Assembly: GCF_029433095.1 (NCBI RefSeq)
Contig: NZ_JARNTX010000001.1
Coordinates: 1,178,001 to 1,242,000 of the forward strand
Direction: 5' to 3'
DNA from: Hymenobacter sp. YC55
GTDB lineage: Bacteria > Bacteroidota > Bacteroidia > Cytophagales > Hymenobacteraceae
DNA length: 64,000 nucleotides
Part shown: piece by piece, positions 25,408 to 33,626 of the stretch
How the letters are laid out: every line of letters starts with the position of its first letter
Position numbering within the stretch: position 1 is the first letter of the stretch
Translations under genes and position numbers: made by a program
Notes under the pieces: generated by a model
What the model was told of the DNA's origin: nothing
The model's database searches: none
What the model saw: the letters and a program-made list of their open reading frames with translations, nothing else

Positions 25408-25466
25408 AAAGCCAACTATGCAGGGCTTTTATGTATTCTTGAGCACCTAACCTTAATCCCTCCTCT

Positions 25467-25814
25467 ATGGCTTGCATTCTAACATTTGAGCTTCCTTACA
25501 ATCAGAAAGAGATACGGCATGATCTGATGCACATTTCTGGCTTTCTAGATGCTTTTAGAGGGTTTCTTACCACCGATGGTGCCACCGAAATTGAAACCGC
25601 ATTGCCTCATAATGTCTTGTTTCACCCGGAGTATACCCAGGAGGAAGCGATGAGCTCAATTCGGGCGAAAGCAGCGCCATATGGTGTTTCAATTGATGAT
25701 GCTCGTGTTGTTGCTTTTGATGTGCATGGCAAGGATCTGACCGGCTGGAGAGGCGTCATTTCGGGTTATCCTAACCAGTCAAATCACGATTCTGATTCAG
25801 ATCAGGATAACTAG
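25467..25814 (+). CDS. Hypothetical protein, plus-strand moron-like gene
   Basis: A 115-aa acidic protein (MACILTFELPYNQKEIRHDLMHI ...) with an Asp/Ser-rich tail. It is transcribed against the late operon and closed by a strong terminator. It has no membrane helix or signal, and I recognise no family. Orientation, isolation and lower GC are typical of a moron expressed from the prophage. Confidence 0.55.
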   Translation: MACILTFELPYNQKEIRHDLMHISGFLDAFRGFLTTDGATEIETALPHNVLFHPEYTQEEAMSSIRAKAAPYGVSIDDARVVAFDVHGKDLTGWRGVISGYPNQSNHDSDSDQDN

Positions 25815-25824
25815 TATCAAGCAA

Positions 25825-25851
25825 AAAGCCCACCCCTAGTGGGTGGGCTTT
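25825..25851. terminator. Bidirectional terminator
   Basis: AAAGCCCACCC and GGGTGGGCTTT pair perfectly around a 5-nt loop, with A/T tracts on both sides. It ends the 25467 gene (+) and the 25901/25836 gene (-). Confidence 0.9.
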
Positions 25852-25900
25852 GCATTGAGCCGGTCTTTCTCACGGTGAAACTGAGCGGTGTTCAGCACGC

Positions 25901-26596
25901 TCAGAGCTGGCCTCGCACGGACCGTATCCACATCCGTGAAAGATAGCGTAGCAACCTCTTGGAGTACGATTTCGAAGCCCCAGGACTCTGCAAAGTAGCT
26001 TCGAGGGTCTGAAGCAGATGCTCTGCTTTTGGCTGAACCGCCAAATAGGTCTGGATACTGAGGGCAGAGCTCGCCCCAGTCCGTAAAAAATCCTTCACCA
26101 CTGGGTAGGCAATGCTCATCGGTAACTCCCGAAATGCCTCTGCCGTGTTCTCGACTACCCATGGGGTTTGCTCCTTGCCTTTAGGCTTGAAGAATACTGC
26201 CAGCAAATAAGGTGAGGCTTGCACTGGATCTGACTTATGGTCCCGGATAAAGTCCGTCAGGGCTTCGAACTGGCCTGCATTGATCTTTTGCAGATTGCCC
26301 ACGTGCTCATATTCGATGCTGGCCAGTGTGAAGCTGGTGACGGGCTCCCCGTCGGGAAGCGTCTTCTCAAACCAAGTCAGCTCCTTCCAGATCGGCACGC
26401 ATAGGCTTACGTCATCGGCAAGGATGTTTTCCGAAATGCCGGTGAGCATAGAGAGTACCAGCGGAGTAGGGCGGATCTGATCAGGCCGCTCCTGATACTT
26501 TAGAAAGGTGCCTAGCGTCACCTCATGCCAGCCCTCGGGAAGCTGGCCAGTGGCAACAGCCTTCTTCTTTACGTCACGAAGAATGATGTTTCTCAT
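25901..26596 (-). CDS. Hypothetical structural protein with a possible -1 frame extension
   Basis: A 231-aa protein in the operon below terminase; the start is an ATG overlapping the preceding stop by 1 bp. The last 25 residues (from SPGASKSYSK) are abruptly basic and unlike the rest. The -1 frame from the same place (SWGFEIVLQEVATLSFTD) reads like real protein for about 45 codons and stops at 25836, just before the terminator. This is the layout of a G/GT-type tail chaperone with programmed frameshift, or of a frameshift mutation or base-call error in a GGGG run near 25970. Function unproven. Confidence 0.55.
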   Translation of the reverse strand: MRNIILRDVKKKAVATGQLPEGWHEVTLGTFLKYQERPDQIRPTPLVLSMLTGISENILADDVSLCVPIWKELTWFEKTLPDGEPVTSFTLASIEYEHVGNLQKINAGQFEALTDFIRDHKSDPVQASPYLLAVFFKPKGKEQTPWVVENTAEAFRELPMSIAYPVVKDFLRTGASSALSIQTYLAVQPKAEHLLQTLEATLQSPGASKSYSKRLLRYLSRMWIRSVRGQL

Positions 26597-26895
26597 TACT
26601 CAGGCCGGATAAACTCAATGTACGGCACCAGGTACTTCACTACGGCGGGCTGGCCTCCTTCCTCATAAGCCTTCTTCAGCCGGCGGAAGTGGTTGGTTGC
26701 CGTCACACCGGTACCGACCTTGTAGAGCTGCTTCGGATTCACGTCCTTCCCATCAATCTGCTTCATGTCAGGATATTGCTCCATGATTTCGGCGCCAGTC
26801 ATCGGGCGTGGTTGCTCTACTGAGGGCATTGGAAGCCGGTCCGCAAACTCGCGTAGGGTTTGCTCATACTCTGGTGTAAGGGTGTGCTGTGGCAT
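26596..26895 (-). CDS. Hypothetical protein between terminase and tail genes
   Basis: A 99-aa protein from ATG 26895 (MPQHTLTPEY ...); a longer in-frame start at 26940 would overlap the terminase gene. It is rich in Pro, Glu and Lys, with a GKDVNPKQLYKVGTGV segment and a helical end (LKKAYEEGGQPAVVKYL). Its stop overlaps the next start by 1 bp. Family not recognised. Confidence 0.5.
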   Translation of the reverse strand: MPQHTLTPEYEQTLREFADRLPMPSVEQPRPMTGAEIMEQYPDMKQIDGKDVNPKQLYKVGTGVTATNHFRRLKKAYEEGGQPAVVKYLVPYIEFIRPE

Positions 26896-26930
26896 TTGAA
26901 AGAAAATGAAAGGATAGATTTTATAAGTGG

Positions 26931-28364
26931 TTAGCTCCAAGCAAAGCCGCTTGTCTTTGGCTTGTTGTAGCGGGCTATGGCCTGCGTCAGACAGTCGAGC
27001 ATGTCATCATGCGCGCCGGTAGGGAAGGTTGCGGCCTGGCTTATGAAGGCATCATTCCAAGAGCCATCAATCAGAATTACCCGGCCCGCCTCAATGAATG
27101 GAGCAACAGCATTTACTCGCGTGGGCTTGTCATCTTTCGGCGTAGGAGCCTCCACTACGTTCAGCTGCGAGATGCTGCGTAGCTCCTGCACTACGCTCTT
27201 ACCAGTGGCTTTGGGTTCGACATAGAAGCGGCTCATAGTGGTATAGCCGTTCTCTGGCTTCACTATCTCCAGTAGCTTCCGCTTCAGCTCGGGAAGTTCT
27301 AGCCAGTGCTCCGACACATGCCGCACATACAGGTTCTGGCCTAGGTAGGCGCTGGCCATCACGGCTGAAGGGTCATTCTTCTGATCGTTGGTGTAAGCGG
27401 TATCAGCATCGAAATTCCACACAGCACCAACGGCACCAGGCAGCTTCAAGAATTCAGGCCACGTGAGCTTCTTAAACCAGGCCTTCTTCAGCAAGCCCCC
27501 TTCTTCTGGGGAGGGCGTCTGCTGTACTTGCCCAGCAAAGCCATAGCTCCCCATATCGGCTAGCAGCGTCTGAAGCGCATGCTCATCTAGGCGCACTGGA
27601 TCTAGCAGGCCCGACACATACCGAGTACTCGCCTCGACTGGCTTTATGTCCTTGCTGAGCCTACCAGGTAAGCAGATGTGCCGAAGCCGCTTCTTCTTGG
27701 CTATCCATTCGCCGGCGGGGTCCAACTCATGAAGCCGCTGCATCACCATAATGGAGAAGGAGCGGCGCTTATCGGTCTTACGAGTAGACAAGCCTTGCTG
27801 CACATGGCTTACAGCAGACTTACGTTCCACATCCGAGGCCGCTTTCTTCACGTTCAGCGGGTCATCAATGACAATGCAGTCTGCGTGCACACCGATAGCC
27901 GAGCCGTTGGTAGAAGTCACGAACCGTTGCCCTCCCGACGTATTGCGGTAGTTGGTCTTACCATCAACATCCGCCTTGAATTCAATGCGGCCGGGAAAGA
28001 GCCGGCGAAACTTATCGGACTTCAGACAGTCCCGCGTTTTGATTGCGTGGCTTACGGCAAGGTCGGAAGAGTAAGACGAGCTCAGGAAGCGCATGCCGGG
28101 CGTGCGAAGCCAGCACCAGGCATTGAAGAGCTGGCTTACGATGGTGCTCTTACTCGTACCCGGGGGAATGTTGATGAGTACATCTTCGGCATCCTCGCCA
28201 CGCTCCCAGCGTTCGTAGGCTTCCTGGCATACGTCACAGACAAACTCAATATGCCAGTTCAAGCGCAGCTCGACTGACTCAATGGTTTCCCAGAACTCGC
28301 AGAAGAAGCGAAAGAAGCGCCGCTTGCAGGCTTCCGCTAACACATGGTCTAGGGTAGCAATCAC
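26931..28364 (-). CDS. terL: Terminase large subunit
   Basis: A 477-aa packaging motor. The N-terminal ATPase has a Walker A motif PPGTSKS (Lys72) and a Walker B motif CIVIDDP (Asp167-Asp168). The C-terminal nuclease part includes NFDADTAYT near residue 318 and later acidic residues. It cuts concatemers and pumps DNA through the portal. Its start overlaps the small-subunit stop by 4 bp (ATGA), typical of the pair. Length is normal. Confidence 0.93.
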   Translation of the reverse strand: MIATLDHVLAEACKRRFFRFFCEFWETIESVELRLNWHIEFVCDVCQEAYERWERGEDAEDVLINIPPGTSKSTIVSQLFNAWCWLRTPGMRFLSSSYSSDLAVSHAIKTRDCLKSDKFRRLFPGRIEFKADVDGKTNYRNTSGGQRFVTSTNGSAIGVHADCIVIDDPLNVKKAASDVERKSAVSHVQQGLSTRKTDKRRSFSIMVMQRLHELDPAGEWIAKKKRLRHICLPGRLSKDIKPVEASTRYVSGLLDPVRLDEHALQTLLADMGSYGFAGQVQQTPSPEEGGLLKKAWFKKLTWPEFLKLPGAVGAVWNFDADTAYTNDQKNDPSAVMASAYLGQNLYVRHVSEHWLELPELKRKLLEIVKPENGYTTMSRFYVEPKATGKSVVQELRSISQLNVVEAPTPKDDKPTRVNAVAPFIEAGRVILIDGSWNDAFISQAATFPTGAHDDMLDCLTQAIARYNKPKTSGFAWS

Positions 28365-29188
28365 GACTTAGGCGGAGTGGCTTTGCGGAGTAAAGTTTCG
28401 TACTGGCCTAGTTCCTCATCACTGAGGTTCGAGAGGTCGGGACCACCGAGGGCCGCGCCGCCGGTGGTGATATCAACTTTGCTGGTGAGCATGCCGCGCC
28501 ACTTGGCTAGATTATCCATGGCAGCATCCGGACTGCGGAGTTCCACCTTCAAACCGAACTCACCAGGCACAATGCTCTTAATCAAGTCGAGCATACCTAG
28601 CTGCTCTGCCTTCACTAGGTCCAACTCCATCCGCTCCTTCTTCACCTTCGGCCCGTCTATAAAGCGGAAGGCTTTCGGGTCTCGCTCCAGACGCATCCGG
28701 TAGCGCAGCTCATCCAGCTTCAGGCGGGTTTCCTGCTTCACCAAGTCCTTTACATACTCCGAAAGCGCCTCATCCTTCAACCCTAGCAATTCAGCAGAGC
28801 GGTAGGTATACTCCTTATCGAATTCGTATTCCTGCCACATCTGCGCTATGGCTTCCTCCAACGGCTGCTGAATTGTACTCCGCTCCTCATACTCGACTTT
28901 CGTATAGAAGTCACTCAGGCCAGCTCGAGCGAGAGCAGTCCACCGGGCGGCAATCTCTTCGGGCTCCATAGCCGACGTGGCAAGCACTGCCTTCACCGCC
29001 TTTTGTATGTCAACAATTGTCAACAGGCGGCTACCCTGAGTACGTGCAGTTTTCGCGCTGTACTTGGCCTCTAGGGCCGCTTTCGTGGCATTGAACGACA
29101 AACAGTAAGCCTCAACAAATTTGCGTTGCTGAGGGGGCAGTTTTTCGAGTGCGAGTTGGGCCGCGTCTTTCTCCTTCTCCTTTTTCAT
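28361..29188 (-). CDS. terS: Terminase small subunit
   Basis: A 275-aa protein. The N-terminal HTH (about 15-80, with PQQRKFVEAYCLSFNATKAA and later ARTQGSRLL) is the terminase-2 DNA-binding domain; a long helical middle and a C-terminal part follow. It recognises the packaging site and recruits TerL, whose start overlaps this stop. It is somewhat longer than minimal small subunits because of an extra helical region (about 85-190). Confidence 0.88.
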   Translation of the reverse strand: MKKEKEKDAAQLALEKLPPQQRKFVEAYCLSFNATKAALEAKYSAKTARTQGSRLLTIVDIQKAVKAVLATSAMEPEEIAARWTALARAGLSDFYTKVEYEERSTIQQPLEEAIAQMWQEYEFDKEYTYRSAELLGLKDEALSEYVKDLVKQETRLKLDELRYRMRLERDPKAFRFIDGPKVKKERMELDLVKAEQLGMLDLIKSIVPGEFGLKVELRSPDAAMDNLAKWRGMLTSKVDITTGGAALGGPDLSNLSDEELGQYETLLRKATPPKS

Positions 29189-29203
29189 GGTAGTACGAAC
29201 CTA

Positions 29204-29500
29204 CTAGGCGGCTACTGCCAAAATTGGATTATGTGCGAATTCCAACACCTTCACCTTCTTCGGGTGTGGCTTACGATTAGGAGCCCGCTTCTTGATCTGG
29301 TGGGTGCGGCAGAGATAGAGCACCTTGGCTGGAGTAAGACCCAATAGGGCTGCGGCCTCCTTCAGGGTATACATGCAATAATTGCGCTGTAGCCAGAGCA
29401 CGTGCTTGCGCTGGTGTCTGATATAGCGGCGACGAGTGATAAGGGCAACAGGGGCGGCTTCTGGTGCAAATGGGAAGGATAGCTGAAGTAGGGTAAGCAT
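29204..29500 (-). CDS. MerR/excisionase-like HTH protein
   Basis: A 98-aa basic protein whose C-terminal half (YTLKEAAALLGLTPAKVLYL) is a winged-helix HTH of the MerR/excisionase kind. It could bind near terminase sites or regulate late genes. The first 42 residues look poorly conserved, so an internal start at 29374 is possible. It lies 15 bp upstream of terS. Confidence 0.55.
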   Translation of the reverse strand: MLTLLQLSFPFAPEAAPVALITRRRYIRHQRKHVLWLQRNYCMYTLKEAAALLGLTPAKVLYLCRTHQIKKRAPNRKPHPKKVKVLEFAHNPILAVAA

Positions 29501-29504
29501 GTTT

Positions 29505-29831
29505 TTAGCTAGGCGTAGATGTTTGACATAGGCAGTTGGTTTTCATAGCAGGTAGGGCGGGGGCGGTTACGAGGCGAATGGCTTGGTCTACCGAGTAGAC
29601 GATGTGGTATTCAGAGCCGCGCCAACTGGCTTTGAATTCGGCTTCTCCATCGGTCAGCTTCTCCTTTGGGGAAGTCTTGATTTCGATGAGGAAGGTTCGG
29701 CCTCGATAACCCACTAGGATATCAAAGCAGTTCTTGAGCTGATGCACGTGGAGCACTGAGGCACCTATTTGCCTCAGTGCGGTCACGATTTGCTTTTGGT
29801 TGGCATCCACTCGGGAGGCGGTGCGTATCAT
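29505..29831 (-). CDS. VRR-NUC / PD-(D/E)xK-type nuclease
   Basis: A 108-aa protein. The core is a PD-(D/E)xK pattern: Asp in CFDILVGYRGR, then FLIEIKT (E-x-K). The small size matches phage VRR-NUC or Holliday-junction-type nucleases, which resolve replication or packaging intermediates. It lies between the early Ead-like gene region and terminase, as expected for a recombination/packaging helper. The last 20 residues look disordered. Confidence 0.65.
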   Translation of the reverse strand: MIRTASRVDANQKQIVTALRQIGASVLHVHQLKNCFDILVGYRGRTFLIEIKTSPKEKLTDGEAEFKASWRGSEYHIVYSVDQAIRLVTAPALPAMKTNCLCQTSTPS

Positions 29832-29878
29832 AGTTCAGGTTGCTCTATTTTCGATCTAATCATATTTTGGCCTGCTAA

Positions 29879-30265
29879 ATGGAAGGTGGTATGGAAAATC
29901 TAGCACAGTTACAGCAGCAAAGAGTTGAGGAGGCGAAACGCGAAACAGCATTGTGGAACCAGTGGTGGGAAAGCTTGACCCGTTCCGAGCGCAAAGACTG
30001 GTTGCATTCCCATCGACTGATGCGGGATACGCTTCGTACTACTCTTCACGAGACCCATGCCTATGAGAGAAGCATAGAAGGAAAAGAGCCGGCGCACGCT
30101 TTTATGCGTTTGACACTTCTGCAGCGACAGTCAGCAGTGCATAATTCTGCGAGTCTCTTCACTGATGAAGATGCACGACACCAAGCAACTACTTGGTTGC
30201 TGTTGACGAAGCTGCGCATTCAGCATGGCACGCAGGGAGTTAATTACCACTATATGCACCACTAG
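29879..30265 (+). CDS. Hypothetical plus-strand protein
   Basis: A 128-aa soluble protein rich in Trp, Arg, His and Thr, with helices (LWNQWWESLTRSERKDWLHSH) and a tail NYHYMHH. The start may be 29879 or the in-frame ATG at 29891. It opposes both neighbours inside the minus-strand early/late operon, a moron-like arrangement. Function unknown. Confidence 0.5.
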   Translation: MEGGMENLAQLQQQRVEEAKRETALWNQWWESLTRSERKDWLHSHRLMRDTLRTTLHETHAYERSIEGKEPAHAFMRLTLLQRQSAVHNSASLFTDEDARHQATTWLLLTKLRIQHGTQGVNYHYMHH

Positions 30266-30277
30266 TCGCAAGTGAGC

Positions 30278-30697
30278 TTACGAGCTAGAATCACCGCATA
30301 TCCCATCACAGGTAGGCAGTGCCTGTAGCGGCTGCAACCAAGGCAGGTCTAAGCACTCATCCGTTTGCCGCATAGCACAGGGCCCTTCGTGGCCAGCGCC
30401 CTTGCAGCATGCCCAACCGAACGGGGGGCGGGGGCAGGGGTCGAGCTGTGCCCGTAGGATAGCTTCTACTTCATCCAGTAGCCGCGGCATCCACGCGCGG
30501 GCAGCTTGAGCGAAGTTGGCATTCTCTTCACTCAGGCCGTGGCCTAGCATGAGGGTATTCTTGGTGATGTCAGGTTGAGCCGAGAGAATACAGCCAAAGC
30601 GAGAATTAGGCGGAGCAACACGCCAGGGCGCCGGCGTGGCTTCCTCACAGGCCTTGCGGAGAATGCTGATCTGGCGAAGTGTGATAGGTGTTTTCAT
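30278..30697 (-). CDS. Ead/Ea22-like early protein with Cys-rich tail
   Basis: A 139-aa protein with the Ea22-like pattern: LRKACEEATPAPWRV near the N-terminus and NANFAQAARAWMPRLLDEVEA in the middle. The C-terminal part has Cys/His (CCKGAGHEGPCAM, DGICGD). Lambda-like phages carry such genes in early regions; the role is unclear. Its start overlaps the 48-aa gene upstream by 4 bp (ATGA). Confidence 0.6.
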   Translation of the reverse strand: MKTPITLRQISILRKACEEATPAPWRVAPPNSRFGCILSAQPDITKNTLMLGHGLSEENANFAQAARAWMPRLLDEVEAILRAQLDPCPRPPFGWACCKGAGHEGPCAMRQTDECLDLPWLQPLQALPTCDGICGDSSS

Positions 30698-30840
30698 GCG
30701 GATAGTTGTTGGCGTTTCTGAATTTCCTTTTCGATAAGCTTCACTGCTTCTTGATCTTGGGCATAAATGGTGAGCAGCTTGGGGAGCCGTTCGGTGGGCT
30801 GCGTGCGCAGGTATTCGCGCTTTTTACTGACGCTGCTCAT
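30694..30840 (-). CDS. 48-aa charged miniprotein
   Basis: A short frame between two annotated genes, with ATGA overlaps at both ends (30694-30697 and 30837-30840), so it sits exactly in the operon. Sequence style: basic start (MSSVSKKREYLRTQP), then a helical Leu/Glu/Lys stretch (KLLTIYAQDQEAVKLIEKEI). It is unrecognised, but tight coupling with both neighbours strongly suggests translation. Confidence 0.55.
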   Translation of the reverse strand: MSSVSKKREYLRTQPTERLPKLLTIYAQDQEAVKLIEKEIQKRQQLSA

Positions 30841-31730
30841 GCGGCTAAGCGTTGTTGGCTCAGCTCAGTAAGCCAGGTTCTGAGATCAGTTTGGCGGGCG
30901 ATGTGGTAGCGTATCCATTCCCGTAGCAAGCGCTTCTTGCAGTTATTCTGCACTGACTTGGCTAGCGGATGATCAGAAGGCCACCCCTTACGCAGGGCCT
31001 CGGCAAACGAGTTGAGCTGGTGCCGGTGGCTCTGATCAGCCGCGCGGGCCTTGGTGAGCAGAATAGATTCCTTCCGCATCATGGCCGCATACTCGGCTTG
31101 CGTCTTGAAGCCATTGAAGGCCCCAATACGCTTGAGCCATTCGTAGGCTAGGTTGCCGGGGTCAAGCTCCGCCGGGAAGGTGCCGAGCGCTACCACATGC
31201 TCTGCCAGCTGCGCTACAGCTTCGGGCAACTGGCTTTCGAAGTCGGGTGCAGGTAGCTGCGGTTGCTGCGACTCGGCAACTTTCTGTAACACCTTCAGCG
31301 CCTCGGAGCGGCATTGCTGCTGGTAGCAGCTAAGCCAGTGGGTGAAGTTGGGTAGCGTGGGCGCCAGGAACCCGTTGGGTAGGGGCCACTCGCCCGAGGC
31401 CCCCCGTACCAGGGCCTCAGTTATTTCCGGCATCCGAAAGGACGGGAACCGGCGGTGTACCACAGCAGCCAGGGCGGTGCCCATCATCTGCAAGTCCTTC
31501 GGATCGGAAAGCGAGTTGTTGTGTCCTACCAGCATGGCCACCGCGCTAATGGGCTGGTAGAGAGCTTTGCGCAGATCAACCGACGTGTAGGATAAGGCGG
31601 TCGGCTCTTCACTGAGCAGCAAGGCGGCGGCTTGCCGAATCTGCGGAGACAGAGTAGGCGGTAGTTGCTGTTGCAGGGCCGGGCGTAGGGCTAAGGCAGT
31701 GCTCATACGGCTAGAAGTTTGCGTTGTCAT
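30837..31730 (-). CDS. Hypothetical replication-module protein
   Basis: A 297-aa soluble protein with a mostly helical C-terminal half (AEYAAMMRKESILLTKA ... RLLREWIRYHIARQTDL). It sits immediately downstream of the iteron-bearing replication gene, in the place where helicase-loader-type proteins (lambda P analogues) are usually found. I see no Walker motif. The start at 31730 overlaps the upstream stop by 20 bp; ATG 31706 is an alternative. Confidence 0.5.
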   Translation of the reverse strand: MTTQTSSRMSTALALRPALQQQLPPTLSPQIRQAAALLLSEEPTALSYTSVDLRKALYQPISAVAMLVGHNNSLSDPKDLQMMGTALAAVVHRRFPSFRMPEITEALVRGASGEWPLPNGFLAPTLPNFTHWLSCYQQQCRSEALKVLQKVAESQQPQLPAPDFESQLPEAVAQLAEHVVALGTFPAELDPGNLAYEWLKRIGAFNGFKTQAEYAAMMRKESILLTKARAADQSHRHQLNSFAEALRKGWPSDHPLAKSVQNNCKKRLLREWIRYHIARQTDLRTWLTELSQQRLAA

Positions 31731-32799
31731 CTAGTGCCATGGCTTGCTCAATGGCACTCATTCGCTTCTCCACTTGCCCGGCCTTCGCCAGCTTAGGCGT
31801 AGCCAGGTTGGTAACCAGGCCGGCTTCCGAGTCCCGCTCTTTGCGAAGCCAGCTGTGCACGTAGTTTTTCCAGCCGGTTTCGTCCCGAGGCGTTAGCCCT
31901 TCGGCTTTGGTCCGCATATCAGGCAGGTAGTAGGCGGCACAGGCCGTAGCACAGTTGATCTTCGCGGCTAGGGCCCGAAAGCCCGCCTCGGTGCTGTACT
32001 GCGAGGCGGCGAAGTCTCGCAGCGCCGGCCCCCCCTCAGTGTGCGAAGCCGACGCGTCAGGGCGTTGGCCTAGCAGCGTGTGGCGAAGCTGGTCCCGTTG
32101 GTGGGTAACTGTCTTCAGGTCAGAAACCAGATTTGCATTTTCATTTTCCAACGCCTCTATTTTTTTTTCGGCGGTGGCGAGGGCGGACCGAAGCGCACGC
32201 GCCTCCTCCTCCTTCTGTTGTTCTTTATACTGTTCGTTGTTGGTTTCCTTATAAGGCGACCCTGTTTGTCTATAGACACTACCCTGAATGTCTATAGACA
32301 CTGACTCTGAATGTCTATAGACATCACTTGTTTTGTCTATAGACATTTCCGTTTTGTCTATAGACATTCTTGATTTTGTGTCTATAGACAAATTGGATTC
32401 TTCTTTGTCGAGCGCTGCATTCAGCTCTTCCACGGCAGCGAACTGCTCAGGCTCAGTACCAGTGTAGCAAGCGCGCAGCCGCTCCGCTGGTGTGATACGA
32501 CGCAGCTTAGTGGCACCAGTGGAGGCAATCAGACCGAAGCGTTCAAGTACTGCTAGGGTTCGGCTGATAGTGCGAACCGTGCCGCCAATACATTCAACCA
32601 AATGATTGTTGCCCGTCGTGAAGGCTTTATGCTTGCCATTCTCTGCCATCGTTACAACCTCAATCAGCACCGCGCGCTGGGTGCGATTGAGAGAAGTGAG
32701 ACGGTTTAGATTTTGACGGATAGGAAGCATAGCGCGGGTAGTCGGTAGTTTGTAGGAGCCGCCGGTTTCGGCGTGTAGGAAGCGTTGGGCCTGTCTCAT
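31711..32799 (-). CDS. Replication initiator-like protein containing the origin iterons
   Basis: A 362-aa protein. The N-terminal part (about 30-115) reads as a winged-helix domain (SLNRTQRAVLIEVVTMAENG, TGNNHLVECIGGTVRTISRT). The linker (residues 137-178) is encoded by six palindromic iterons, producing a repeated SIDKT/SIDTK motif. A coiled coil (about 195-250) and a helical C-terminus follow. The DNA-binding domain, internal iterons and partner-like C-terminus parallel lambda O. The start overlaps the upstream PAPS-reductase stop by 4 bp. Initiator function is inferred from this layout. Confidence 0.6.
   Translation of the reverse strand: MRQAQRFLHAETGGSYKLPTTRAMLPIRQNLNRLTSLNRTQRAVLIEVVTMAENGKHKAFTTGNNHLVECIGGTVRTISRTLAVLERFGLIASTGATKLRRITPAERLRACYTGTEPEQFAAVEELNAALDKEESNLSIDTKSRMSIDKTEMSIDKTSDVYRHSESVSIDIQGSVYRQTGSPYKETNNEQYKEQQKEEEARALRSALATAEKKIEALENENANLVSDLKTVTHQRDQLRHTLLGQRPDASASHTEGGPALRDFAASQYSTEAGFRALAAKINCATACAAYYLPDMRTKAEGLTPRDETGWKNYVHSWLRKERDSEAGLVTNLATPKLAKAGQVEKRMSAIEQAMALDDNANF
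32267..32390. repeat. Six palindromic iterons, probable phage replication origin
   Basis: TGTCTATAGACA, a perfect 12-bp palindrome, begins at 32267, 32289, 32312, 32334, 32355 and 32379, with spacings of 22, 23, 22, 21 and 24 bp (about two helical turns). All lie inside the replication-protein gene. Phage origins of the lambda type have the same layout. Confidence 0.75.
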
Positions 32800-33626
32800 G
32801 GGGTATTGAGTTCATGAAGGCGCTGAGCTTGCCGTACTGATAAGCCAGTGAGTTCTGGTAGGCTTTTGCGGCTCATGTGCATGGTGTAGCCAGTGCTCTC
32901 TTCTAGGGCCACGTACTTAGCATATAGCTCGGGCCGATGCAGAGCCGCGTTACGCAAGTCGTTTTGACTGGCCATGATGCAGAAGCAGCAGCTTAAGCGT
33001 TCATTGCCTAGGGCATAAGCATGATGGGGCACCTGTCCAGCTTCACGGATGATAGCAAACACCTCACTTGTAAAGAGCGTGTGAATAGGTAGCCACTCAT
33101 ACCAAGTGCGCCCAGCTACCGAGCCACTTTGATTAAGGCGCCACGGCAAAGCCTTAGCACGGCCTGCACTTTCCGAGGCCCGCAGCCCCATGCAAGTGAT
33201 GATAGTAGTAAAGCCATTAGCCTTAGCATACCGGCGAATTTCTCGCTCAATAGGACCACGCTTCAGATCGGAAGTGCATTGACGGTTGCCCGCTTGTGGG
33301 AAGCTTGGGGCGTGTGGATACCTCTCGAAACGATGCTGTACTAATTCGAGGAAGGTTTTACCAGCTCGTGCCACTATGAATGGCAGGCCCGCTGCTTCAG
33401 CTTGTTGCTGGGCTAACTCTAAAGCACCTGGCCATTCTACCTCGCCAAGTGACGCATGCACTACTAACAGGTTGGAGGCTGGCACCTGCTCTATCAAACG
33501 AATGAGCATAGCCTGGCTATCCTTGCCGCCGCTGTGGTTCACCACGAACAAGGCACCAGCTGCAACCAAAGCGGGAACGTCCGGCCCTGCATCGTGAAAG
33601 AAGTCTAGTTGAGTACGTAGGTTCAT
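32796..33626 (-). CDS. PAPS-reductase-family (PP-loop) protein
   Basis: A 276-aa protein from ATG 33626 (the 33743 start adds an unlikely leader overlapping the neighbour). The PP-loop ATP-pyrophosphatase motif HSGGKDSQAML is near residue 35; Cys residues (RQCTSDLKRGP, LSCCFCIMAS) could bind a cofactor or cluster. Family members include sulfonucleotide reductases and the DNA-modification enzyme DndC; phage versions often sit in replication modules. With no adjacent cysteine desulfurase, the substrate is open. A DNA-modification or nucleotide role is inference. Confidence 0.75.
   Translation of the reverse strand: MNLRTQLDFFHDAGPDVPALVAAGALFVVNHSGGKDSQAMLIRLIEQVPASNLLVVHASLGEVEWPGALELAQQQAEAAGLPFIVARAGKTFLELVQHRFERYPHAPSFPQAGNRQCTSDLKRGPIEREIRRYAKANGFTTIITCMGLRASESAGRAKALPWRLNQSGSVAGRTWYEWLPIHTLFTSEVFAIIREAGQVPHHAYALGNERLSCCFCIMASQNDLRNAALHRPELYAKYVALEESTGYTMHMSRKSLPELTGLSVRQAQRLHELNTP

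Noticed and set aside
24893..25450. 185-aa plus-strand ORF over the 24908-25372 gene
   Set aside because: It covers the promoter-like copy 5 and is antisense to a gene with a well-placed start; composition looks like a shadow frame.
32260..32395. CRISPR-like array
   Set aside because: The repeat is only 12 bp, fully palindromic, spaced by 9-12 bp and inside a coding gene; iterons explain it better.
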